Assembly: GCF_002078875.1 (NCBI RefSeq)
Contig: NC_034421.1
Location: forward strand, 381,955 to 445,954
DNA: 64,000 bases
Origin: Numida meleagris
Taxonomy: Eukaryota; Chordata; Aves; Galliformes; Numididae
Reading direction: 5' to 3'
The notes below the pieces were generated by a model. That model had not been told where the DNA came from, ran no database searches, and was given only the letters and a program-made list of their open reading frames with translations. Each line of letters begins with the position of its first letter. Within the stretch, counting starts at the first letter, position 1. The position numbers and the translations under genes are program-made. Shown piece by piece: positions 11,847 to 23,934 of this stretch.

Positions 11847-11884
11847 GTTGCCATGGTGATGCGATGTGTGGTTGCCATGGGGAT
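11847..11884 (+). repeat. Duplicated GTTGCCATGG motif (X-box half-site pair)
   Basis: The strings gttgccatggtgat (11847) and gttgccatggggat (11871) lie 24 bp apart and share 13 of 14 bases. Each carries a complete GTTGCC half-site, with a degenerate second half compared with the 8026 copy. The segment is GT-rich, so local duplication is the simplest origin. Confidence 0.5.
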
Positions 11885-14090
11885 GGAGGCAGCGGCTTGG
11901 TCCTGCTCTGGCTGACACCTGGGGCAGAGATGCGCATTCAGCAGGCACCCGGTAGCAGATAGGCTTCTTCGTGGTGTGCCAGGAGTTCTGCTGAAAATTA
12001 AGTAGGTTCTTTGTCTGAAATGAGTTACGTGCTAGTAGATCAATTTTGCAGGAGCAATAGAGTTCTGGTTGCAGGGAGATAGGAGGTATGAAGTGAATAA
12101 TTGACTGGAAGTCTTGTGAGGATTCAACACCAGTGCAGATTTCTGCGCTGCAAGGTTTTCCCAATTCTATTGTATTGACTGAAAGCAGGATTACAATCCT
12201 AGAAATGGGGCAGTTAGCAAAAAACATCTTGAAAAGCATGTTGAAAGGTAACAGCACTAGCATGTAGGTTGCACTGCAGCAAGACTTTGAAACAAAAAGG
12301 CTGTGGCACATCGTCTGCCACTTCGTATGCAAGAACTGATCAGCGAGGCAGCAGTGCTCTCTCAGAGATTACCTCTCAGCAATACATGATTTCGTTGAAC
12401 GCACTAAATACTTGGGAGCTTCAAGAAACTTCATCTCCCCAGAACAGCTGCGCAGACAATCACACGATGCTTTCCTTGCCCTGAGGTTTCTCTTCTCTGT
12501 GAGTAGTTCCATTTCTTCCACTATCTTTTAGTGGATACTAAACTGTGGGTGGATGGTAAACTCTTGCGGAAGACATCACTAAACTAAATGCAATGAGGCT
12601 TTGAAATGGCTCAGGACTCCTAATTGCTCTGACAACACTTGTTCTGGTATTAGGATAAGTAATAACAACAGATTGAAAATGCTTTTGAGCAGAGAAAGGA
12701 AAGAAATAACTGCTCCAAAAGAAACAGATAATAAATGCTGCACTAATAGCCAGTGTTTCAGCTGCCTCTTCTTGTGAAAAACATTGTTATTACATAATTT
12801 TTCCTTCTTATCCAAACAGACCGATTCAAATAAGAATATGCATTGGCTGACAATAATCGATATTTATGTCTCCAGCCTCTAGTATAGGTGCTCCAAAGTA
12901 CAGTGGTTAGATAACAACTTCCCAAGAGTTACAAAGAAATTCCATGGAAACGCTGCAAGTCATTATCCAGCCAGCATTGTGCCAGCCTTCCAGCAAACCC
13001 CACTAAAGCCATCCTAAGTACTGGCACATCTGCACTCTGTTGGAGAAGCACTAGAGATTTTTTAATCCTTGCAAACACCTTCCCCAGTGGAATTTTTGGA
13101 ACCTTCATCCTATTTTTATCACTTTCACTTTGACTGCAAACTGTTCACTAGATGGTTTCCAAAGCACACAGAAAAGACTGTCCCTGTTTGAGAAGCTTGT
13201 AACTGAAGGACAGATCATTTCATCTGCTTTAGAGGAATCAGCACTACACAGTTTATAAACAACTTCTTTTTAATATAATCCAATATAAATTACGAGTCAA
13301 ATTAATTTCCTATAATTAGAAAGCACAGCACTACCACTGTATCTGTGTGTCTAAAGTTGGAACACTGTCCTTTTAATATCTCTTATTCTGGCTTTGACAA
13401 GACAGCGCAGCTCTCAGAGCAGTACTGCAGATGTCCTTTGAGCAACATGACCCAGTCTCCAACTCTTGCATTGCCTTTGGCAATCAACAGTGAAATAAAT
13501 ATATACACATGACTCAGTATTGTAACTGTGACTAGCGCGCTAACCTCACTCATTCTTTCTGTCTATCGTAGTTATTTCTAGGGCACCACACTATCTGAAT
13601 GCTAAAAATTGTCCTTGCCAGGAGCTGAACCCACACATGCTCAGTTTCTGAAGAAGTAGTGCAATTTCTGGCACCAGAAAACCACTTCCGTTTAGGGAGG
13701 AGACAATTCCTCTAAATGTAATAGTGACCTGCATGTTAGCTCCCAACCTGAAGTGAGCTCAACCCAAAATTCAGTTGCAGTATTAATATTCTTATAGCTT
13801 ATCCACATTTTTCATTTTTTCTTCCCACCCCCACAACTCATTCTTCCATTTTCGTATCAGAGATGAGAGCCAAAATAGCATGAAATACATTTTTCTGGTA
13901 GAAGTAAAACCAAGAAATACAGGAAATCTGAGGAATAGTGGGCTCCAACTTTAAATTTAATATTTAAATTGAGTCATTTTCTTGACATTTTTGAGATTCT
14001 CACCATAATATTTCATAGCAAATCTGAATTTTAAATTATACTCAGAATCCTAAGTTGTGTTACTTTGAGTATAGAAGACCCAGGAAAACA

Positions 14091-14113
14091 AATACAATAC
14101 AATACAATACAAT
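14091..14113. repeat. (AATAC)n pentanucleotide repeat
   Basis: Between four and five perfect aatac units occur in tandem. Confidence 0.9.
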
Positions 14114-15810
14114 TAGCAATAAAAATAATCAGTACTCTAAACAAAATATTCCCCTGACTTCTGTTATGATCCTGTTTTGCAGATAATGGAAAGAGGGATG
14201 GAAAATGGGCAGAAGCTTGGGCTCTTATACTTTAAGTGTGCTCTAAAAACAGTTATGTGTATGTCATCACAGAGCAAGATGACTTGGCTTCACAGACCTT
14301 GTCCACACAAAGATGACTTTTTATTGCAGGGTTAATATATTAAAGTTTTTATGTGTTATAACATTACTGGAGAAAGGACACTTGTGGCAGGGGAGCATCT
14401 ACTTATTTTCCAGCAGAAATGATGTGTGCTTTGGGCATTTTTCCTGCTGAGTTCACTATTCAGTCAATCTGTAGCACAGGCACACCTTTCCTAGCTTATG
14501 CAAAAGTAAGCGCTGTCCTAATTTTCACATCTAGCAATCATTAAGGAGGAAATTTTATGCAAATAAACTGGCATTTCATATATCCAGTGTAGTAATGTCT
14601 CTGCTACACATATGGTGTGACTATTTTAAAAATAAAAACACACATTCTAAGATACGCTGAAGGAACCAGTGATTTTGTTCACAATTTAAAAACACTGAGC
14701 AACTCTGAGTATCCATCTTGGCTGCAGGCTCTTTCTCTAGACAACAGAGAGTCCTTAAAGCTTCGATCTGGAACTGAAGCATTTTTTTGGAACAGATATG
14801 CTCAAGTTCTAAAATGATGGCTTTGAAACTACCATAAATGTTGGCCCGTGTTGCATGTGCATCTCATTTTTTTTAACCCTCCACATAAAGTTCAGATGGC
14901 ACTGTTACAATCAAGTGGCAGCAACAAAAAGACTTATTATGAAATCACAGCTATTATGTTTTGATATAATTTTTGAGATTGATTAAGGCAATTTTTACTT
15001 AATAATGCATAAAAGTAGTTTCTGGAATTGAAACCCAATATTAGGGCTAATAATCAGTCACATGCAAATGTAAGAGGAAAAAAAGAGGTTTTCTATATGC
15101 ATCATAATATACTGCCTGATAACAATCTGAAATTAACTTTCCGGGACAATCCGGAATGCGATGGTATGAAATTCACACTACTGTACTGCCTGTGCACTGA
15201 TACAGCACCTGTGTACTGCATCGTGCTTGCCCAGTGAATCCGGCTGAAGTAGGTCTGTGCCTGCACTGCAGAGCTCCAGGAAAGCCTACCCATACCCTTA
15301 GCTCACCAGTGTACAGGTTGTTCTTTATTAAATTGGGCATATGATCAAGTGCCAGGAAAACTGATGGGGTTACTTGTGCTGTTTTCAGTGGGCTTTTCTG
15401 TAGGTCCCATGAGGAGAAACAGAATTAGCACAAACATAATTTACATCAGGCAGGATGATCCCACCCAGACTTTTAGGGAAACCAGATCAGATGTGGCTGC
15501 TCGTGAAAATATTCAGTTTCTAAAGAGGCTGCATAGACAGTAAAGTGAAAATCAACAGGACACAATTACAGCATTAAAACATACACATTCCAGGTCCAAT
15601 TCTCTTAACCATGATTATAAAGCGATCTGTAAAATAAAGAGTAGTAAAGTAGCCAATATTTTTTTCGGCAGGGAAGCAATTGCTCCATGTGGTTCTGAGT
15701 GCCTTTCAGCACTTCTGCTCTATATATTTAAAAATTTGTTTTTATAAACCATGCAGTTTCCTCTGTTCTTCAGCAATGGAGACTGCACGATGAGGACAAT
15801 CACTCAATCT

Positions 15811-15834
15811 CAGCTATTACTTCAGCTATTACTT
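15811..15834. repeat. Perfect two-copy 12-mer tandem duplication
   Basis: cagctattactt occurs twice back to back with no mismatch. It looks like a recent replication-slippage duplication. Confidence 0.9.
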
Positions 15835-18800
15835 CATAAATAGAAATTTGCCAACATTATTCTCTACTTGCATGCCTATTACAGAAATGCAAACAAGACA
15901 GTCGTTTGACTTTCTAGAAATATATTATCAATTTGCCTAAATTCAGTAAAACTGTTGCAGACATTTTAATTACTGATAAACTTGAATCTGAAACAACATG
16001 ATGCAGGGAGTCAAGGAAAGATGGAAAAGGGCACGATGGTCAGAGAAGGGTAGAAAGGAAAATAATGATGCAAGTATTATTGGAAGGGAAAAAGAAACTA
16101 CATTGCTAGGAAAGATGCTTTCAGAGTTGAATGCATACAAGGAGGAATTAGCAACGGTTGCATTAATTTGTTACTGCATTCAGAGAATATTTTTATACCA
16201 ATTTTGTCACTCTAAAAGCAATTTTTTTTTTTTCAGAGGACCCATAGTCCCTGGTTATTAGTTATTCTAGTTGATGTTAGGTTGTTTTATGTACAACAAA
16301 TGACATAACAGAGTAAGGGGAAAAAAAACAAAAACAAAAACCCAAACACCAAGAAATCCAAACTAAATCAACCTCCCACTGACCAAAGCACACCTCTGGC
16401 CAAGGACAGACTCTCCCACCAGGCAGGCAGAAGAGATGGAGCAAAGCAGTGCTGCTGCAAGAACTCATCAGAGGCAGGGATTCAATATGCAGCTGAGATC
16501 TGTAGCTGATAGGAGAAATGCAGGAAGCTGCCATGGCATGGGGGGAAACTGAGTCCTAGTTCGTATCCCCTATATGCCCGGCACTCCTCTGCAGCACACA
16601 CTGACCGGGCTGCTGCATTTTGCTGCTTTTTCATTCCTGCACCTCCAGGTGTGGCTTCCCTCTTGTTTATCTACAGGAAAGGAGAAATCCTCTACAGAGG
16701 GCAGCCACTGTGGCTCAGCAGCGCATAGAACTTCATGCTCCTCCCTGCTTAGATGAGAAGGCATGAAAGCGAGCAGTGCTCTTCTGGCAAAAGGGTACGA
16801 TCCATGCAGCAGGTTTTAAAACAACAGTAATGAGTGTGGAAGAATGAGGGATTTGTTAACAGGAGAAGTGTTAGAAGGTTGTGATGTCAGCCAACATTTG
16901 ATCAAACAGTTCCACAAACTTCCCAATGCCCTGAGCCCAGAGGTGGCAGCCCAGCACTTCTGGACAGCATCCTTTACAACTTTTGCACTCTGACAAGGAA
17001 ATTCTCAATTAGGACAGAAAAATGCAAGAAGTAATTTGTCACAAACCTTGTGTGTGGCATTTCCATGCATGCTGACTGTTCAAGTTGTTTTTCTCCCCAG
17101 AGCAATGTCACAGTTCTTCCCTCAAATATGCACTCTCCAAAAATAAGCACGAACTCAATGGTTAAGAATTGATTATGATTCCATTAGGAAGTAGCAATAT
17201 CTGCAAGTCCTTCTTTTTTTAAAGACAAATCAATTCTAAGTATATTAGTACTTCTAACGCTTCTAAATTCTGAGTTAAATGCTGTACAAATTACAAAATC
17301 CTCAATTATTTTAATAAATCTTGTTTACAGATGACTGTGAAAATCAGTGAAAATGAATTCACTTAGATATTCTGCCCGCAGTGCTGTCAAAAATAGAACA
17401 AATTTCTTTTTACTACGGTCTGGAAAGTGGAGAAAAAAGCTATAATTGAGTATAATCACAATATGCTAGCAGCACATGTTATTTTCCCACTATTAGAACC
17501 TGATATGTTTAAGTTTGAGAAGGAATTACTTTCACAGGAAAGTTTTTTTTTCCTTCCATTTATAATGGAAAATAAATGTTGGATATAATCTTGGTAACAT
17601 ATTTTATTTTAGCTTAAAAGATTTGTGTTTTAAACACTTATCTGTCTTACGGTGTCAATATCTAAGACATTTACTGTACTAGTTCATCTGCTGTAATCAT
17701 CTGTTAAGAGCTAGTTACCAAAATACAGGAAGATTCAGCCCAGTGTAATGTGAAGGGCAGCCCTCTGGGCCATACAAACCAGTTAAAATGTTTGATCTTG
17801 CCTCTCTGGTATGAATTTAGCAGAAAGGCCAGGATGCCACTGAAGTGTATAAAAAAATGCAGCACGTGGTCATGAGTTGTTAGCAACGCTCAGAAATGAA
17901 CAGGTTCCCTAATTGGCTGTTGTATGTTGTCCTTTTTAATTGTCAAGATGCTAGAGGAAGAATGATTCATTTCTGTGCTCTCAGTAAACAAGCATGCCAG
18001 AGAGGATGCTTATTCTGCATGGTCTTTGTAACTGAGTCTGAAACTCCGTAACTGAATCTCTGGGGGAGATTTTCTGCCCCTGTAGGGTCTGATCTGGAGC
18101 CCACCATGCTCAATTTCTCACTGCCTGCTGGAACAAAGAGCACCAGTTAATCGTGAGAGCAATACAGCATCATGTTAAATGCTTAACATAAAATAGAGTA
18201 ACTACTTTCCATTTGGACTCATTACTGTTTCTTCCTCTGCACCCCAGTTTAGCTGAAACATACTGTACATGACATCATACAGAGACAGTAAGAAAAATGT
18301 TGGACTATATGTATATCCATAAATACGGCAACTGAAACAAGAAAACTAAATTATATTAGTGTCCTTTTCAACTTTCTTCCTATGTATTACCAGTCCACTT
18401 AGAAACCCAAAGGATATTACAAGTTTAAAAAAAGGGTAGAAAACAGACCTGCCTGGCCAGAGCTAATAAGCACCACTTCTCCATTAAAAATCCATATAAA
18501 TCTCAGGGTGCCTCAGGTACGTGTAAGGGCAGGAAACTAAACCATCTGTTTATACTGACAGTCATTAAGAAAATCCCTTCCAAATCTCCATCTCTCTTCT
18601 GGAAGACACACTTTCTGATTCATGTCTCTCAGGAAGGAGGATCTCCCAAGGAACAGCCTTTGTCATTTCAGTCATGCTGACGCTCTTACAGTACAAAGAT
18701 TCAGAAGACTGAATCTTTCAATTATTGTCCTCTGGTTTAAACTATTCAATTATTTCAAGTATTGACTTAGCAATTTCTTACTGACCTACTTCCTCCTGAA

Positions 18801-19946
18801 GCAGATCTGTTGCCAGCACCGTGTCTTTATCAGAAGTGCTCCTTTTGAGGGCTTAGTACGAATGGTTATGAATATAGTTGGCTTCTTTCAAAGTATTTGG
18901 AGATTATTTCAGTATACAGGACAGATCTTTTTCTTTCCAGTAAATGAAAACAGCAGTATCCAATTAATAGCTGGCATATTATTGTATGTTGTAGGGCACA
19001 GCATATACACACAACTGATTCCTAATTACTGCACAGTGCTATTAACATTACGTTGCCCATGAAATATTACAATTCAAATGCATTTTAAGCACTCTAATTT
19101 CCTCTAGGCTTGGCACAGCTCTTTTCTTTTGATTCCTGAAACCTGAACCCTGATCTGAGGAAGAGAGGGCTGTGGACATCTCCACTGTTCTGCTTTCAGG
19201 AACAGGATTCGCATTCAAATGAAACAGAGAAACAGTCTATAATTAAGACAGTGCGCATAGAGATTTGTTGATGAAAACTCCAGAAGCTGATGATATTTTT
19301 AAAGAAGTATGTAGCCAAAAAGAGAGTTCAAGCATGCCAGAGCCTTTCCAGTTAAGCATTTGATGGGATACTTACTGCTGAATGGCCCAAGCAGAACCAC
19401 TGTGCTTAACCAGGCTAACTCACATGGCTAGAGGGTAAGAGTTAGATTTAGTTCATGTGATTTTAAAAAGACCTGCACTGACCTTATAGCAGTCCTGTGA
19501 GAGCTGCCCCTAGTGCTACTACCACACTGAAAAGCTGGGCTCCACAAATCCTAGTATTTATGATAGCAATGGTAGATAGCGAGAGAAAGGGAAGTCATAT
19601 CTCGCATCAATAAAGAACGCCGTACCAAAAAGTTCTGAAACTTGATGCAAAAAGTATTTCTATTGAATAAAACTGTATCTCTGAGGAGAAAACTCCACAC
19701 TGTCTCTAGAGGTGGGAGGAACCCTTAACGCAAGCCAAAGTGACCACAGGAGTCCAGAAAACTGCTTCTTGAATATGGTATGTAACGAACATAATTGTTA
19801 GGACCAAACAGTTAATTCCACCAGATCTCTTCCCACTCACTTAGGCTAAGAAGAAGAGATCATTACTTTGAAAATTAAATTTGTCCAGAGAAACTGTAAG
19901 TCTGCTTTGCATCAGACAGAAGGTGGAGTCACTATGGGGCAGCAGT

Positions 19947-19970
19947 CACACACACACACACACACACACA
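19947..19970. repeat. (CA)12 microsatellite
   Basis: Twelve uninterrupted CA units, a typical dinucleotide microsatellite likely to be length-polymorphic. Confidence 0.95.
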
Positions 19971-20508
19971 CCTGGTGCTGCGAGAACACCACTCCAAGCA
20001 AAGACTGTGACATTCAAGGAACAAATAAGAATTTGATACAATGAGAAGAAGGTTGATATTTAAGTGCTGATGTTTGATGATCTTTTTCTTCCTTTTTTCG
20101 CTAAGAAGACTGCTTTCTGCACTATGCAGCATTGTGTCTGTTTGTTTGTCTTTGCTGTAAGTCTGAGTGCTTTCTGTTGCATCAGTTAGAGGCTATTAAG
20201 CTGTCACAGTAGAAAGTCAGAGCATTATCTTTTAAAGAAGCGGTTTTTTAACCATTACTCGGGTATTCTCCTTGCCACCACCAGAAACACCGAATCCTGA
20301 CAATCACCGATTTCTTGCAAAATGGACCTAAGAAAATAAAATGGCCTGATTAATTTTAAAGATAGGCTCTAAATTTTTTGCAGTAGTGTATTTCTGCTAT
20401 TCATGGATTATATAAGCTTGTTTGACCTTCGAATAGAGTCAGAGTTGAAAAGAATCAGATGCTGTCAATAGTTTATATCTGTAACTTCTGTAATACTGAC
20501 CAAATTTC

Positions 20509-20651
20509 TTAATGATCGCTCGATGTGTGCATTGGGCCAGCGCTCTCTGGCAGATCATTCTGTCCATGTCTAGTGAACAAGAACTTGGTATTTTCTTTCC
20601 CAAATAGACCTTCATGATATCCATCTATTATTAGTTCAGGCTTCGGAAATC
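20509..20651 (-). other. Candidate terminal coding exon (unproven)
   Basis: On the minus strand a pyrimidine-rich tract with a plausible branch-point string (ctgttac) ends in TTTTTTCAG at 20652. The next 143 nt are open in only one frame, running to TAA at 20511-20509; the other two frames hit stops within eight codons. The predicted 47-residue peptide begins FPKPELIIDGYHEG and ends in a polar, serine- and histidine-containing tail. The FPKPE-type start recalls the GxPxP turn found early in some Ig-like domains, but no cysteine or tryptophan follows, so I do not assign a family. A possible donor (GTCAGT) lies about 8 nt past the stop. No AATAAA was seen just downstream. Chance remains likely. 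Confidence 0.2.
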
Positions 20652-23600
20652 CTGAAAAAATGTAACAGAAGAGTTTGGCAAAGCATGTGGGGATAGGGAC
20701 ACGAGCAGCCAGGATCTGTACAGCCATACTGTGTCACTCACACACAGGTAGGCAAGTCTGTGCCACACTGACAGATGCAAGCAGGACTGCAGCCCACATA
20801 CTGTAGTCCCACCTTTATCTTCCTATTAGACAAATGCCTTGTAAACACATACAGATACAACTAATAAGTAAAAAATACTTGTTTTAATAAAAATGTCTGA
20901 AGAAATCTATTAAACACACTATTTGACAATTGTGAAACTTAGTGTCTCAGTCCTTAAGCAATATCACTTGGAATAGTGCATGCAGAAGATGTCCTGTGTT
21001 TCAGTTAATGAGATTTTCCTATTCCCAGACTATAATTTCCCCTAACAAAACTACCCACTCATGCTTTTTTCTTCTTCAAGACTGCATGAAGATATTGCAG
21101 TTTCATAAATTCCATGTCTGCAGTTGGAGAAAAGCATCTTTTGCACCCCTTGTATAATCCAAAGAATTTCTTCATCTGAGCCAATCTGAATTATCAGTGT
21201 TTCCTGAAAAACAGTATTATGGAACTCTTTATGAATTGTCTCTAGGGTTCTTCTATCAGGTTCAGTTACAAGCTCATTTTCTATCTTCCTGTGCTATAAA
21301 TGCAGATTATGATATGGCAGTTAGTGCGTTCTCTTGATCCAAACTTTAAAAATCTAATTTAATTTTTCTGCTGAAGATGCATTAGCCAAAATAGCATTAA
21401 CATGTTATTTTGGTAGGACTGAAAAGAATAAAATGTGGAAAAAAATCTGTTTAAAGTTCCCAGCTTTGTTATTCAGCTATCCTTGATTGTACACTGAATT
21501 CTCTTCTTTTTATTTTATATGCAAACTGATCTAACACGGGAAACACGGGAAGCTGAGACACCGAAATTCACACTTTCTCCAGCGTACAGAGGGATAGGTC
21601 TCAGTCTCGTCCTGGCCATTACGCACCTGGGTAAACAACAAACGTGATATGATTTTTTTTGAGTGACATCTTTATAGTGTGCAGGAGAGGAAAAGGAGAT
21701 CTGCAGTGGAGGCAGTTCTCCTATTGCTGAGGAAAACAGGTTGCACTTTAAATAGTTTAAGCTGCCCTCTATCCTGGACACCAGCTAATTATCCTAATTA
21801 CCAGACTGCTATTTGTCATGTCCATCTACAGCACTTTATTCATGTTGGAACATGTTGAATATATCAAAATTAAACAAGGCCGTAATTTTTCATCATTTTT
21901 CAAAAGAAAGCATTTTCAATCAACTGTTATTTGCAAATTACTGTTGGGTAATTTGGATATAGGAGAGTTAAGTCTGTTCACATTTATTAAATGTATGGCA
22001 AAGAGAGCAGAGAAATTTCTTTGATTCTTTGATCACAAAACCATATGGTCTCATAGAAGACCATTACCTAGTCATCTAGGTTTGGCTATCACTGTTAAGA
22101 AAGAATAAATCTGAATGCTTCTTACTGAACAAAAAGCTACTTCCATCAAAGTGCAGCAGAAACACCGAGACAGTTTTTGCCCTTAAATCCCTTCCTAATG
22201 CATGCTTATGTTTGAATTATCCTACTTTTCAATTCATTCAGCAGCTCTCACAGATACTACCTGTTAGTGGATTTATGGTAATCCCATACATTATTAACAA
22301 CTCAAGTATTATTCAGCACATGAGATGTTAAGTATCATGATATCTGGAATAATACAGTGCAACATCTTTGGACATCCAGTCTGATCTTCCATGAGACTTT
22401 GTTTTTCCAGTTGATATTGGAGAAACTGTACACAGACATTATCTGCATTTAGTTTACATGAGGATATTACATATTACAATAGCACAAAGATAATCAATCT
22501 ACATGTGGTACACATAGAGGATTAGCAGTAGCCCTGTCTATCTTGCACTGTGTTACTCAACTCACCAAAGGCAAGTGTATAAAAAGTGCACCCTACAGGC
22601 ACCTTAAAAATCGAGTAGACCTTTACCTTTATCTCTGTCACTCCCTCTTGCTTGGCATCCTAGTTGATTAATACCATTAAGTTTCTTTGTGCATTTGATC
22701 TCTCATTGTGAAACATTTCCTAAAAGATTATGAAGTACTTCTTAGCTAATAACTGACGTTCTGCTTTCAAAGAGGAAGAAAATAATTTTACTCACAAACC
22801 ACAGAGCTGAAGGTAACTTATCAGCTCATGTAAATCAGCCAAGTTCCATTAACTTCAGAGGATCTGCATCAAATTAGCCAAGTTGAGGACCAAACCCTTA
22901 ATTATTCTCTCAGAAATGGACTTCGACCTTATACCTTAAGACTATGGCCACCAGGTAGTTAAACAGCAGCTTTACAAAAGCAACTGGGATTTCACTCAGA
23001 GGAGCTTAGATATTAAATGCCAATTAAAACATATACTGGGGATTCCCACTGTACATGTGCAGCTTCTAATGCAACATTTAGACTTTTCCTTCTTGCTTAG
23101 TTGAAGAGAATTTTTTTCCTTACCTGTATAGTTTAAATGAGCTTGTCTCTTCAACCTTATTATTTCTAATTGAAAACAACAGTTAAAAGAATTCTGATGT
23201 GCATAGATTTAAGATATTTGTTTACAAAGGCAAAAAAGTGCTTTTGCCTAAATTTAAAATAAATGATCACGGTCCTGTTGGCTTTTCAGAAGTAAATGTC
23301 TCCTTCTATTCCTTAACAGAAATGGCAAAAGAATAAGTGGTTCCCATAGGATTATACTTTAGATACATCCACTAAAAAAAGCTCCTTGTTCTAGGGCCAT
23401 GAGTTCCTATTTAGTCCATGAAAGTAGCCACCTGATCTTCTACGAGTAGTACAAACAAGAAACATATACTAAAAACCAGGTAGCACCATGATGCATCTTT
23501 AAACCAAAGGTATAATTTATGTCACAGAGGTGCAGTGGGCAGTTGTTTCTTTTGCAGACTGTGGAAGTTTGTCTCTTTTCCTCTTGTCAAGGTAAAGAAA

Positions 23601-23667
23601 AAGATGATGAAATGCTCCTTAAAACCAATGGAATCCTTTCAAGATTCACATGGTAGATAATCTAAGT
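20652..23667. other. AT-rich noncoding stretch
   Basis: No repeat, exon or RNA gene was recognised. The frames at 20942-21157, 21515-21781 and 21818-22024 are short and lack motifs. Confidence 0.5.
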
Positions 23668-23934
23668 AGGGTCTGTGGTGATAGAACAAGGGGAAATGGC
23701 CTCAAGCTGAAAGAGGGTAGGTTTAGGTTGGATATAAGGAAAAAATCTTTTACAGTGAGGGTGGTGAGGCACTGGAACAGGTTGCCCAGAGGTCCCTGGA
23801 GACTTTCAGGGGGAGGCTGGGTCAGGCCCTGGGCAGCCTGATGGAGCTGCGGTGTCCCTGTGCATTGCAGGGGAGTTGGACTAGATGGCCCTCAGAGGTC
23901 CCTTCCAAATCTAACGATTCTATGGTTCTATGAT
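23668..23934 (+). mobile_element. CR1 retrotransposon, 3' fragment
   Basis: A 5'-truncated CR1 LINE on the plus strand covers the last part of ORF2 and the 3' end. The frame at 23650-23841 shows the conserved C-terminal blocks [20 protein letters not shown] and HWNRLP. The motif gcactggaacaggttgccca is the CR1 hallmark. The end reads 'ggactagatggccctcagag', then a pyrimidine-rich block and degenerate octamers 'gattctatggttctatgat'. Compared with the copy at 44440-44784, bases 23728-23791 are identical over 64 bp. It then lacks about 20 bp present in the other copies (the 'atgtggcggatgccc' segment), so the frame shifts. It belongs to the same subfamily as the 44.4 kb copy. Confidence 0.92.

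Larger units (their letters stand above)
10851..20508. other. Long AT-rich noncoding stretch
   Basis: Nearly 10 kb with no recognised gene or LINE. Small features listed separately are X-box-like repeats at 11847-11884, a pentanucleotide repeat at 14091-14113, a two-copy 12-mer at 15811-15834 and a CA microsatellite at 19947-19970. The 184-codon minus frame at 11778-12332 has no motif support. Confidence 0.45.

Noticed and set aside
11778..12332. 184-codon minus-strand ORF
   Set aside because: It has no family motif and consists largely of GT-rich repeat translation at one end. It is consistent with a chance frame.
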